64,000 nucleotides of DNA, from assembly GCA_003054665.1 (NCBI GenBank), contig QAYY01000003.1:558001-622000 (forward strand). Reading direction: 5' to 3'. The DNA comes from Opitutaceae bacterium EW11 (GTDB lineage Bacteria > Verrucomicrobiota > Verrucomicrobiia > Opitutales > Opitutaceae). The notes under the pieces were generated by a model. The model saw only the letters and a list, made by a program, of their open reading frames with translations. It was not told the origin of the DNA and ran no database searches. Shown piece by piece: positions 45,877-56,000 of this stretch. Made by a program: the position numbers and the translations under genes. Position 1 is the stretch's first letter; every line of letters begins with the position of its first letter.

Positions 45877-46851
45877 ATGAACCGACCGACCCACCATCGC
45901 CCTGAAATGCCTCTCGATCGCCGCGCTTTTCTCGTCCGCTCTGCCGCCGGACTCGGTGTGCTCTTGCTCGCGCGAGCGTCCGGATGGAGCGCCGCGCCGG
46001 GAGTTGCGGCGGAGAGCCTTGCGCCTGCGGCTGCCGTCGCGCCGCGTTACCGCATCGGTGTATGCGACTGGATGATCCTGAAGCGGCAGAAACTCGGAGC
46101 GTTTCCACTCGGGAAAGAACTCGGGGTCGACGGCATCGAGGTCGATATGGGCGGGCTCGGACAGAGGGAGACGTTCGACAACAAACTCGCGGATCCGGCG
46201 ACGCGGGAGCAGTTCCTGGCGAAGGCGCGCGAGTTGAACCTGGAGATCTGCTCGATCGCGATGTCGGCCTTCTACGCGCAGTCGTTTGCCGAGCGGCCCA
46301 ACACGGAGCGGCTCGTCCAGGACTGCATCGACGTGATGAAGGCGATGAACGTGAAAACCGCGTTTCTGCCCCTCGGAGTCCGCAACGATCTGGTGAAACA
46401 CCCGGAACTCCGTCCCGCCGTGGTGGAGCGGCTCAAGGCTGCGGCGCCGTTGGCGGAAAAGGCGGGGGTCGTGCTGGGCATTGAGACTGCGCTCGACGCG
46501 ACGGCCGAGAGCGCGCTGCTCGACGAGGTGGGCTCTCCGGCGGTGCGCAGCTATTTCAACTTCTCGAATGCCCTGCAGAACGGACGCGATCTCCACGCCG
46601 AGCTCCGCACGCTCGGCGCAAAACGCATCTGCCAGATCCATTGCACGAATCAGGACGGCGTGCGTCTGGCCGAAGACCGCAAGATCGATCTCCGCAAGGT
46701 GAAAGCCACGCTCGAAGGGATGGGCTGGAGTGGCTGGCTTGTGATGGAACGTTCGCGCGACGCCGGCCGAGCAAAAGACGTGCGCTGGAATTACGGCGCC
46801 AACGCCGCGTTCCTGAAGTCGGTCTTTTGCCGTACCGAGAGCGCGAAATAG
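45877..46851 (+). CDS. Tat-exported sugar phosphate isomerase/epimerase-like TIM-barrel protein
   Basis: A 324-residue protein (or from MPLDRRAFL at 45907). The N-terminus DRRAFLVRSAAGLGVLLLAR is a Tat signal with the twin arginine. The mature part is an AP-endonuclease-2-type TIM barrel: GVDGIEVDMGGLG, LNLEICSIAMSAFYAQSF, AGVVLGIETALDATAE, YFNFSNALQNGRD, ICQIHCTNQD and WSGWLVMERSRD. Glu and His residues at metal-ligand positions are kept. Similar proteins isomerise or epimerise sugars. Export by Tat implies a folded, probably metal-loaded, periplasmic enzyme. It is 16 bp after the S9-like gene. Confidence 0.85.
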   Translation: MNRPTHHRPEMPLDRRAFLVRSAAGLGVLLLARASGWSAAPGVAAESLAPAAAVAPRYRIGVCDWMILKRQKLGAFPLGKELGVDGIEVDMGGLGQRETFDNKLADPATREQFLAKARELNLEICSIAMSAFYAQSFAERPNTERLVQDCIDVMKAMNVKTAFLPLGVRNDLVKHPELRPAVVERLKAAAPLAEKAGVVLGIETALDATAESALLDEVGSPAVRSYFNFSNALQNGRDLHAELRTLGAKRICQIHCTNQDGVRLAEDRKIDLRKVKATLEGMGWSGWLVMERSRDAGRAKDVRWNYGANAAFLKSVFCRTESAK

Positions 46852-47214
46852 GTGGCCGCTGGCGGTTTGCCCGCGCTCCCGACGATTGCTTTGCGGGAGC
46901 ATCTCACACCGGCACCGGAATCCGATGCCGAGGCGCGGACGGCGCCGCGCCCGTCACAACTGTCGGCGCTCGGAAAAACGCCGGGCGCGAAGCCGGTGCT
47001 GCGGCGAGCCTTCCTGGGGCGATGTTTGCCATGCTAGTGGTGAAATAATGAAATAACGAGGCCACGAAAACAACAGAGGGCATCGCCATTCGGCTTGACC
47101 TTGCTGCGTAATGAAACACGAGTGTCTTTCAGTATTTCATATGAACTAACCGCGAGCGGAGCGCGCCGCCGCGGGAACGTTTAGACAAACCCCTTTCCCC
47201 CCCGCGTGCCGCCG
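46852..47214 (+). promoter_or_regulatory. Regulatory-looking AT-rich interval before the GH2 gene, with clustered TGAAA motifs
   Basis: TGAAATAA is repeated in tandem at 47041-47056. TGAAACAC at 47112 faces GTGTCTTTCA ending at 47131 as an imperfect inverted repeat. TTCATATGAA at 47136-47145 is a perfect 10-bp palindrome. TTGACC at 47095 could be a -35 but no good -10 fits it. The interval is AT-rich compared with all flanking genes and separates the transport operon from the polysaccharide-degradation genes, so it is the obvious place for their promoter. No regulator gene is adjacent. Confidence 0.45.
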
Positions 47215-50130
47215 ATGATTGCGCGATTTCTACCGCGATTCGCCTTCGCGCTTCCCGTGTTCTCGCTCGGGTTTGCGGCGGCGCTATCGGTCACGGCGCC
47301 GCGGATACGGGCGGCAGATACGACGCAGGACGAAACGTCGACCGCGACGGTCTACCTTTCCGGGCATGGCTCCGACGATGCGGTGGCCTGGGATTTCCAT
47401 TGCAGCGACGGGCGCCAGAGCGGCCGGTGGACGAAGATCCGCGTGCCCTCGTGCTGGGAGCAGGAGGGCTTCGGAACCTACAACTACGGCATGCCGTTCT
47501 ACGGAAAGGCGAATCCACCTGGAATCGCCCGCGAGGAGGGCATCTATCGGACGTCGTTCTCGGTGCCGAAGGAGTGGCAGGGGCGGCGGCTCCGGTTGGT
47601 TTTCGAGGGCGTCATGACGGATGCGAAGGTCCGTGTGAACGGCATCTCGGCGGGGCCGACGCACCAAGGCGGGTTCTATCGGTTCGGTTACGACGTGACC
47701 GATCTCGTGAAGTACGGCACCGGCAACGAACTCGAGGTGACGGTCGACAAAGAGTCGGCCAACGAAAGCGTGAATCTCGCCGAACGCCGGGCGGATTACT
47801 GGAATTTCGGAGGCATCTTCCGCCCTGTCTTCCTGCAAGTGTTCCCGGCGCGCTTCATCGATCGCGTCGCAATTGCGGCTCAGGCGGACGGACGGTTTTC
47901 GGTGGACGTTTTTCTTGGGGTCGCGGCGGTGGAGGGCGAGTGCGCCGAAGCGCAGCTGCTGGATGCTTCAGGCGGCCCGGTCGGCCAGCCTTTCGCCGCG
48001 TCGTTTGCGCCGGGGGGAGATCACGTTCGCCTAGAGACGAAGCTGGAGGGCGCGAAGACCTGGTCGCCAGAAACACCCGAACTCTATCGCGCGCGCATTT
48101 CGCTGCGGCAGGGCGGGGTGGATCGGCACGTCGTGACGGAGAGGTTTGGGTTTCGCACCTTCGAGGTGCGTCAGGGCGACGGTTTGTACCTCAACGGCCG
48201 GCGCATCCTGCTCAAGGGCATCAACCGCCACAGTTTCTGGCCGGAGACGGCGCGTACGTTGTCGCGAGAGCGCAACTACGACGACGTGCGGCTGATTCGC
48301 GAACTCAACATGAACGCTGTGCGCATGTCGCACTACCCGCCGGATCCCGAGTTTCTCGCGGCGTGCGACGAACTCGGACTTTGCGTGCTCGACGAGCTGG
48401 GCGGGTGGCATGGCGCCTACGATTCCGGAGTGGGCCGGCTCCTGGTCGGCGAGATGGTGCGCCGCGATGTGAACCACCCGAGCATCCTTTTTTGGGACAA
48501 CGGCAACGAGGGCGGCTGGAACACCGAACTCGACGCGGAATTCGCGCGCTGGGATCCGCAGGGCCGCACCGTTCTTCATCCGCAGAAGAGTTCCGGGGGC
48601 GTGGAGACGATGCACTACCGGTCCTACGGCGAGACGCAGGAGTACCTCCGCGGCCGCGAAATCTATATGCCGACGGAGTTCCTCCACGGGCTCTACGACG
48701 GCGGCCACGGCGCCGGATTGTGGGATTATTGGGAGATGATGCGGAAACACCCACGCAGCGGCGGCGGGTTTCTTTGGGTGTTTGCCGACGAAGGCGTCGC
48801 TCGGACCGACCAAGGCGGCCGGATCGACAACGCGGGGAATTACGGGGCGGATGGAATCGTGGGGCCGCATCACGAGCGCGAGGGAAGTTTCAACGCGGTC
48901 CGCGAGATCTGGTCCCCGGTCGTGATCGGTCCCGAGCGGCTGCCGGAGGATTTCCGGGGCGTTTTCCAGGTGGAGAACCGCTACGATTTCACATCGCTCC
49001 GGCGCTGTTCGTTCCGGTGGGAGCTGGCGCGTTTTTCGAGCGCCGTCGAGGCGGTCGCTGCGCGAAAGGCGATAGCCTCCGGACAACTAGCCGGTCCGGA
49101 AATCGCCCCTGGGGCGCAGGGCGTGCTGACCGTGCCGCTGCCGACGAATTGGCGCGAGGCGCAGGCGTTGTTCTTGACCGCGCTAGATCCCGCCGGCCGC
49201 GAGCTCTGGACCTGGTCCTGGGAGATCGCAGAACCGAGTTCGCAGACAACGACGACCGGCACGACTGCCGATGCCAAGCTCTCGGCGAAAGAGGAGGGGG
49301 GGGACTGGGTCGTCACCGCCGGCACGCTGGAGCTTCGGTTCGACAAGACGACCGGCGAACTCGCCGGCGCGAAGAGCGACGGTCATGTTTTCTCTCTCGG
49401 CCGCGGACCCCGCTTTGTGGCGGCGCGCCGTGGAGATCGCACGCTCGACGGCTCCGTGAACCCGCAGGCGGCGAAGGGGGAGGATCGCGTCTACCGCGAG
49501 GTTGAGCGTTCGCCCTCGCTCACCCGCATGACCGTCCGCGTCGAAGAGAGCGCCGTGGCCGTCGATTGCGACTACTTCGGCTCCTTGCAGAAGACCCATT
49601 GGCGCATCGGCCGCGACGGCGCAGTGGTCTTGGATTACGAATACGCCTACGACGGCGTGGTCGAATTGATGGGCGTGGAATTCGACTATCCCGAATCGGC
49701 GATGCGGGCCATCCGCTGGCTCGGGCGCGGGCCGTACCGCGTCTGGCAGAATCGGATGCAGGGCACGATCTGGGGAGTCTGGGAAAACCGTTACAACGAT
49801 CCGATTCCCGGGGAGAGTTTCGTGTATCCGGAATTCAAGGGCTACTTCCGCGATTGGCGCTGGGCGGTATTCTCCACGAGCGAGGGCGAACTCACGATGG
49901 AGAACCGCGGCGCTCCCGGCAGTTTCCTCGGCGTGTATGCGCCCCGGGACGGACGCGATGCGTTGCTCTACACGCTGCCGAACACCGGGCTGGCCGTATT
50001 GGACGTGATTCCGGCGGTGCGGAACAAGGTGAACGCCACCGACCTGATCGGGCCGTCGTCGCAGGCCCAGCGCGTCCAGGGCGTGCACCGCGGGCAGATC
50101 GCTTTCCGTTTCTCTCCTCATCGAAGGTAA
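47215..50130 (+). CDS. Secreted GH2 beta-galactosidase (LacZ-like, with C-terminal small-chain domain)
   Basis: The 971-residue protein starts at ATG 47215 (GTG 47206 also in frame); a signal peptide covers about the first 35 residues. The sugar-binding domain has WTKIRVPSCWEQEGFGTYNY and DYWNFGGIFRPVFLQV. The TIM barrel has LYLNGRRILLKGINRHSFWP, acid/base region LFWDNGNEGGW (Glu near 431) and nucleophile region IYMPTEFLHGL (Glu near 487). The last ~270 residues resemble the Bgal_small_N domain (YEYAYDGVVELMGVEFDYPE, WLGRGPYRVWQNRM). The enzyme probably removes beta-galactosyl or related residues from pectic side chains outside the cytoplasm. The next gene begins 3 bp after its stop. Confidence 0.93.
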   Translation: MIARFLPRFAFALPVFSLGFAAALSVTAPRIRAADTTQDETSTATVYLSGHGSDDAVAWDFHCSDGRQSGRWTKIRVPSCWEQEGFGTYNYGMPFYGKANPPGIAREEGIYRTSFSVPKEWQGRRLRLVFEGVMTDAKVRVNGISAGPTHQGGFYRFGYDVTDLVKYGTGNELEVTVDKESANESVNLAERRADYWNFGGIFRPVFLQVFPARFIDRVAIAAQADGRFSVDVFLGVAAVEGECAEAQLLDASGGPVGQPFAASFAPGGDHVRLETKLEGAKTWSPETPELYRARISLRQGGVDRHVVTERFGFRTFEVRQGDGLYLNGRRILLKGINRHSFWPETARTLSRERNYDDVRLIRELNMNAVRMSHYPPDPEFLAACDELGLCVLDELGGWHGAYDSGVGRLLVGEMVRRDVNHPSILFWDNGNEGGWNTELDAEFARWDPQGRTVLHPQKSSGGVETMHYRSYGETQEYLRGREIYMPTEFLHGLYDGGHGAGLWDYWEMMRKHPRSGGGFLWVFADEGVARTDQGGRIDNAGNYGADGIVGPHHEREGSFNAVREIWSPVVIGPERLPEDFRGVFQVENRYDFTSLRRCSFRWELARFSSAVEAVAARKAIASGQLAGPEIAPGAQGVLTVPLPTNWREAQALFLTALDPAGRELWTWSWEIAEPSSQTTTTGTTADAKLSAKEEGGDWVVTAGTLELRFDKTTGELAGAKSDGHVFSLGRGPRFVAARRGDRTLDGSVNPQAAKGEDRVYREVERSPSLTRMTVRVEESAVAVDCDYFGSLQKTHWRIGRDGAVVLDYEYAYDGVVELMGVEFDYPESAMRAIRWLGRGPYRVWQNRMQGTIWGVWENRYNDPIPGESFVYPEFKGYFRDWRWAVFSTSEGELTMENRGAPGSFLGVYAPRDGRDALLYTLPNTGLAVLDVIPAVRNKVNATDLIGPSSQAQRVQGVHRGQIAFRFSPHRR

Positions 50131-50133
50131 ACG

Positions 50134-52818
50134 ATGGCTCCGATGCGCATCCTGAACGCTCTGCGGTTTCTCCTCTGTCTTTCCGGACTCGGCTTAGGGC
50201 TCACGCAGCTTTCCGCCGAGACACGGGTGGAGCTTCCGTCGCAAGCGGTGCCCCGGGTTCGGTTCGGCGCGGAGCGGCTGGTGCAGGCCCTGGAATCGGT
50301 CGGAGAGAAGGCCTCGGTCGTCGAAGCGCGCGAAAACGTCCCGACGCCGGGGGAGAGCGCTCGCCGCGTGGTGCTGGAAATCGAAAACACCCCCGCGAAG
50401 AGCGCTTCGGAGGAACAGTTCTCGTTGAACAGCGGGGCGGACGGAGTCTTGCACGTGCACGGCGGCGGCGCTTCGGGCGTCCTGTACGGCTGCCTCGAAC
50501 TTGCGCGGAGGGTTCAGGCCGCGGGGAGACTCCCGGAGCGTATCGAATTCGCGGATGCACCGGCGCTGAAGCTGCGCGGCACGTGCATCGGGATGCAGAA
50601 GACGTACATCCTCCCCGGCCGCCACGTTTACGAGTATCCCTACACCCCGGAGCTGTTTCCCTTTTTCTACGACAAGGCGTTCTGGACGCGGTACCTCGAC
50701 TTCCTGGCCGCCAACCGGCTGAACACGCTTTACCTCTGGAACGGGCACCCGTTCGCGTCGTTGGTGCGCCTCAAGGACTACCCGTACGCGATGGAGGTGC
50801 CGGAAGACGTTTTCCGGCGGAACGTGGAGATGTTCCGCTACCTGACGGAGGAGGCGGACAAACGCGGCATCTGGGTCGTCCAGATGTTCTACAACATCAT
50901 CCTTTCGAAACCGTTCGCCGAGCGCCACGGCCTCCCGACGCAGCTCGCGGCGAGCAATCCGATCGCGGCGGACTACACGCGGAAATCCATCGCCGAGTTT
51001 GTGCGGCAGTATCCCAACGTGGGACTGCTCGTCTGCCTCGGTGAGGCGCTCCAGGATCTTCCGCAGCAGACGAGTTGGTGCACCGACGTGATCCTGCCGG
51101 GAGTGAAGGACGGGATGCGGGAAGCCGGCTTGAGCTCCGAGCCGCCGGTGATCATCCGCGCCCATGCCACGGACGAGAGAACCGTCATGCCTGCCGCGCT
51201 GGAGGTGTACGGTAACCTCTACACGATGGCGAAGTACAACGGCGAATCGCTCACCACCTGGGAACCGCGCGGAGTCTGGCAGGAGCGACAGCAGGCGATG
51301 GGAAAACTCGGGTCGATGCACGTCGTCAACGTTCACATTCTCGCGGACCTGGAGCCGTTCCGGTACGGGGCGACCGAGTTCATCCGGAAGTCCGTCCTCG
51401 CGATCCGCGGCCGCCTCGGTGGGTCGGGACTGCATCTCTATCCGCTGGCGTATTGGAACTGGCCTTACTCGCCCGACGCCGTAGAGCCGTCTCTGGAGCA
51501 GATCGACCGGGACTGGATCTGGTTCGAAGCGTGGGCGCGCTACGCTTGGAATCCCGACGTCGACCCGGCCGAGGATCGTGAATACTGGGTGCGCCGGCTG
51601 GCGGAACGTTATGGTTCGCCGGAGGCGGCGAAACAGATCCTGGCCGCGTACAACGATGCCGGCGAATGCGCTCCGAGACTCCTGCGCCGCTTCGGCATCA
51701 CCGAAGGCAACCGGCAGACGCTCTCGCTCGGCATGACGCTGGATCAGCTAGTCGACCCGAAACGCTACCGCGCGTATCCGGAGTTGTGGCTTTCGCAGGC
51801 GCCCCCAGGAGAACGTCTCGACGAGTTCTCCGAGAAGGAATGGAAGCACGAGCCGCACGTGGGCGAGACGCCTGTCTCGATCGTCGACGAAGTGCTGGCG
51901 TTCTCTCAGCGCGCGATTGGGGAGATCGATGCGGCTGCGCCCGCCGTGTCTCGAAATCGCGACGAGTTCGAGCGGCTGCGCAACGACGTCCGCTGCGTCC
52001 GAGCCCTCTCGTTGAACTATGCCGAGAAAGTAAGGGCCGCGCTCGCCGTTCTCCGTTTCAGGCTCAGCGGCGACCCCCGCGACCTCGCAGCGGCCGAACC
52101 GCATCTCGCGCAGAGTCTGGTGCATTACCGGGAGCTGGCGAAGCTGACGGACAAGACCTATCGGTTTGCGAACACCATGCAGACCAGCCAGCGCCGCATT
52201 CCGGTCACGGGCGCGGTGGATGGAAAACCGGCGAACTACCACTGGGTGCAGCTGCTGCCGGTGTACGAGAAGGAGCTCGCCGACTTTCGCGCCCGACTGA
52301 AGGACGTGCAGAGCAAGGGCGGAGCGCTTCGCGTTCCCGCTCGCCACGGCTGGATACCCGTTGCGTTCTCGGTCGTCGGAGGCGAAGCCCGGACCTACAC
52401 CCCCGGCGTGGGAGCTTCGGTTTTCACCGATGCCCCCCTTACGATCCAGTCATTGGCTCCGGAGCTGTCGGAGCTGACGGCGGTGCGGTTCCCTCGCGCG
52501 AACGGCGCCGCGGGAGATCCTCCTGTTGTGCTCGACCTCAGTGCGCCTGCCGTTGTGCTCGTGGGCTTTGCGCACACTCCTGCTCCGGGGTGGCGACGCG
52601 TTCCGGAACTCGAGACGGATGCACTCGCCGGAGAGCGTATGGGAACGGAAGCGCTCCTGGAGAACGCCGCCACCGTGGATGAAGTTGGAGCGATCGACGT
52701 TTATGGTTACCGACTCCCTGCGGGGCGGCAGACGCTGGATCTGCGCGGCAGCGGAGCCTTTGTCGTTCTGGGCGTGGTTGCCCAAGCGCCAACCGCCGCG
52801 CCTCACGAAAAACCCTGA
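50134..52818 (+). CDS. Secreted GH20/GH67-like glycosidase, alpha-galacturonidase-type
   Basis: The 894-residue protein has a signal peptide (NALRFLLCLSGLGLGLTQLS). A small alpha/beta (zincin-like) N-terminal domain (~30-140, ASGVLYGCLELARRVQAAGR) is typical of GH20 and GH67 enzymes. The barrel starts LKLRGTCIGMQKTYILPGRH and has LDFLAANRLNTLYLWNGHPF, EADKRGIWVVQMFYNIILSK and YPNVGLLVCLGEAL. I recall very similar Bacteroidota proteins annotated as alpha-D-galacturonidase; this is from memory and not checked. A C-terminal helical and beta-sandwich region follows. Substrate removal of galacturonic acid from pectin fragments would fit the adjacent pectate lyase. It is coupled to the GH2 gene. 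Confidence 0.8.
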   Translation: MAPMRILNALRFLLCLSGLGLGLTQLSAETRVELPSQAVPRVRFGAERLVQALESVGEKASVVEARENVPTPGESARRVVLEIENTPAKSASEEQFSLNSGADGVLHVHGGGASGVLYGCLELARRVQAAGRLPERIEFADAPALKLRGTCIGMQKTYILPGRHVYEYPYTPELFPFFYDKAFWTRYLDFLAANRLNTLYLWNGHPFASLVRLKDYPYAMEVPEDVFRRNVEMFRYLTEEADKRGIWVVQMFYNIILSKPFAERHGLPTQLAASNPIAADYTRKSIAEFVRQYPNVGLLVCLGEALQDLPQQTSWCTDVILPGVKDGMREAGLSSEPPVIIRAHATDERTVMPAALEVYGNLYTMAKYNGESLTTWEPRGVWQERQQAMGKLGSMHVVNVHILADLEPFRYGATEFIRKSVLAIRGRLGGSGLHLYPLAYWNWPYSPDAVEPSLEQIDRDWIWFEAWARYAWNPDVDPAEDREYWVRRLAERYGSPEAAKQILAAYNDAGECAPRLLRRFGITEGNRQTLSLGMTLDQLVDPKRYRAYPELWLSQAPPGERLDEFSEKEWKHEPHVGETPVSIVDEVLAFSQRAIGEIDAAAPAVSRNRDEFERLRNDVRCVRALSLNYAEKVRAALAVLRFRLSGDPRDLAAAEPHLAQSLVHYRELAKLTDKTYRFANTMQTSQRRIPVTGAVDGKPANYHWVQLLPVYEKELADFRARLKDVQSKGGALRVPARHGWIPVAFSVVGGEARTYTPGVGASVFTDAPLTIQSLAPELSELTAVRFPRANGAAGDPPVVLDLSAPAVVLVGFAHTPAPGWRRVPELETDALAGERMGTEALLENAATVDEVGAIDVYGYRLPAGRQTLDLRGSGAFVVLGVVAQAPTAAPHEKP

Positions 52819-53094
52819 CAGGCTCTCCCTCACCTTAAGATCCAGGAAGTTTCCGAGAATATCGCGGGAGAACTATCCCAAAGATACCGCATAATACGCT
52901 ACACACCCAGCACCTCTCGGACGCCGTCTCCCCACACTCCGGCCTCCCGTTTTCGTCAGCTGCATATCCCCTCCATCCGCCCCCGGTGACCCGAATCGTT
53001 TGCGACAGAACTCAGTTGTAGCCCTGCCCATCCGTTTTCGCGCCTCCAGCCGCCTCAGATTGGCGCTCTGCCTTCGGTCTTCTGCCCCCCCCAA
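52819..53094 (+). promoter_or_regulatory. C-rich leader upstream of the TonB receptor gene
   Basis: A 276-bp gap. GCATAATAC near 52889 is a possible -10 element without a good -35. From ~52905 the future leader is strikingly pyrimidine-rich on the coding strand. It ends with eight consecutive C (53085-53092) followed by AA and the ATG, so there is no SD. No small ORF is supported. Confidence 0.4.
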
Positions 53095-56000
53095 ATGAAT
53101 AGTCCTATCCGTACCACGAACTCGTACCGTGCCTTGGTCCGAACGCTCGCCACCTCGATTGCGGTGCTCGGGCTCTCGACATCGCTCACTCCCACGACTG
53201 CCCGCGCGCAGCAAACCGCTGATGCCCCGGCCCGGCCCGCCACCGGTTCGGTTCAAGGGCGGGTGCTGAACTCCGAAAACGGGAAGTATCTTCCGAACGT
53301 GCGTATCACCGTTCCCGGTACGACCTTCGAGACGATGACCGGCGACTTCGGCGACTACCGTCTCGACAATCTTCCGGCGGGGCAGGTGAAGATCGTGGCG
53401 GAATACACCGGCCAGGCGCCAAAGACGGTCACCGTGACGGTGCCGCGCGATTCCATTGCGACGCAGAACATCTCGTTCGGGCGGGGTCACGTGCGCGAGG
53501 ACGGGACCGTCGAGCTCGACGAGCTTCGCGTGGAGGCCGATCGCTTCAAGAACGCAAAGGAACTCGCGATCAACGAGGAGCGCATGTCCGTCACGCTGAA
53601 GAACGTCGTCGCGTCGGACGCCTTCGGCCGCATCCCCGAGGGCAACATCGGCGAATTCGTGAAGTTCGTTCCCGGCGTCCAGGTGAACTATGGCGGAGCC
53701 TACACTTCCGATGCCGACGCTTCCAGCATCACGATCCGCGGCTTCGGTCCCGAGACGGTGGCGATCACCGTCGACGGCATGCCGATGAGCAGCGCAAATC
53801 CCGCGGGCCTGACCCGTGCGGTCGGCCTCGACATGCTCTCGATCAACAACGCCTCGCGCGTGGAAGTGATCAAGGTCGCGACCCCCGACATGCCCGGCAA
53901 CTCTCCCGGCGGTTCGGTCAACCTCGTGAGCAAGTCCGCCTTTGAATACGCCAGACCCACGTACAACTGGAGCGTGTACATGAGCGTGAATTCGGAGCGG
54001 ATGAACGTTTTCAAGAAGACGCCCGGCCCTGGAGATCACGACACGTACAAGACACTTCCCGGCGGCGACTTCACGGTGGCGGTGCCGATCAGCAGCAAGT
54101 TCGGCTTCAGCGTCACCGGTTCGACCTCGAACCAGTTCAACGTGAACCATCGGGCGCGTCCCGAGTGGCAGTTCACCCCTGTGAACATCAACCTGACGCC
54201 GATCGGCGGTCCGAGCGGACCGACGACCAACGCGGAAGGTTTCCAGTCCGATCTCGCTCACCCATACCTCAAGAAGTTCTCGCTCACGGACGATCCGCGG
54301 TTCTCGCGGCGTCATGCGGGAAGCATCAAGGTGGATTGGCGCCCCTGGGATGGCCACGCGTTCAGCTTCGGGTATTCACTCTCCGTCTACAGCAGCGTTG
54401 AGGGCTCGCGCCGCCTGCAGATCACGAGCGGAACGGCGGACGACTGGGGTCCGACCTTTGTCACCAGTCACAAGTATTCGACCACGGGCGGCACCATCAA
54501 TCCCGGCAGTGTTGCGCAGCAGGATATCGACATGCGCGACAAGACGGGAATCACGCACTCGGGGCGCTTCTCCTGGAACTATATCAAAGGCGCCTGGGAC
54601 ATCCGGACGGCGGCCAGCCTCTCCACCTCCCGCGGTTCCTACAAGGACGAGGAGAACGGTCATTTCTCCGCCTTGCAGGCGAAAATCGACCTGGGACAGG
54701 TCTACTTCAAAAATATCAACGACGGCATCCCCGGATCGATCGAAGCTTACGGACGCAACGGAAGCCGGATGGATTATACGAAACTCCAGAATTGGTCTCC
54801 GGACGACTTTCGGGCTTCGTCCGGCCAGTCCGAGTCGATGTCAGACACGAACACCTATCGCGTCGACGTTCTGCGCCAGTTGGACTTCATTCCGCTTCGT
54901 TGGGCGAGTTTCGACGTGAAGGTCGGTTGGTACCGCGAGGAGAATATCGACAAAAAATGGGGGCGCGGCACGGGTTTCCGACGGTCCTATCTCTCGACCG
55001 CTCCGGCGCTACGTCCTGCGGACTATATTGACGACGGGTATCGCGGCGTGGACCCGGGTTTTGGTTTTGCTCCCCAGGAGTGGATCAGCACCTACTCCGT
55101 CTTCAAACTCTGGAAAGCGCATCCTGAGTATTTCGGTTTCACGGAATCCGATCTGGTCAAGAACTACGACAGCACGACGAACCAGACCAAGCGCATCACC
55201 GAGACCAGCGATCAGTATTACGCGATGCTGAACGCACGCATGTTCAATAATCGCCTTAAGATCGTTACGGGCGGCCGAATGGAAAACAAGACGCGCGACG
55301 GACGGTCGCCGTACCTGGATGCCAAGTGGAACTACATCAAGAACACGGACGGTTCCCTCTACCGCGACGACGCGAATCCGCAAGGCGTGCGTCTCGACCA
55401 GAGTTCGTCCGTTCTCTTTGCCAACACCACGGCGGGGCAGGCGCTCCGGTCTACGCTGTCTTCAAAGGGCATCGCGTTCCCCTCAGCTCCGATCGTCACC
55501 GGCACGCTGGCTCAGCGGCAGCTGAATCTACTTCCGAACCGGCCGGTTCACGGAGAAACCAAGGGCAAGTTCAACCCGATGGTCGGCGCCTCATTCGAAA
55601 TCACGAAAAAACTCGTGGGACGTCTCGCCTTGAGCAAGACGACCGCCCACGCCGACTATGAGAATGGCGATATCGGTCTCATTTCCGCGGCGAACGGCTT
55701 TTCTGTGAACGAGAACACAGATCCGACCGCCACCTACAAAGGCACCATCAAGGTGGCCAATCCCAATCTGAGTCCCGAGGAGACGATGAAGTGGGACGCG
55801 GGCCTGACGTACTACACCGAGAGCGGCGGTAAACTTGAGGTGAGCTACTATCTCGCGACCACAAAGAATTTCCAGGTCTCGACGTCGATCGACGAGACAT
55901 CACCGGAGTTCACCGCGCTGCTCGAGTCTTTGGGACTCGACTGGGATAACTACCACGAGTGGCAGATCACTTCTGCCTACAACGGCCCGGGCACTGCTCG

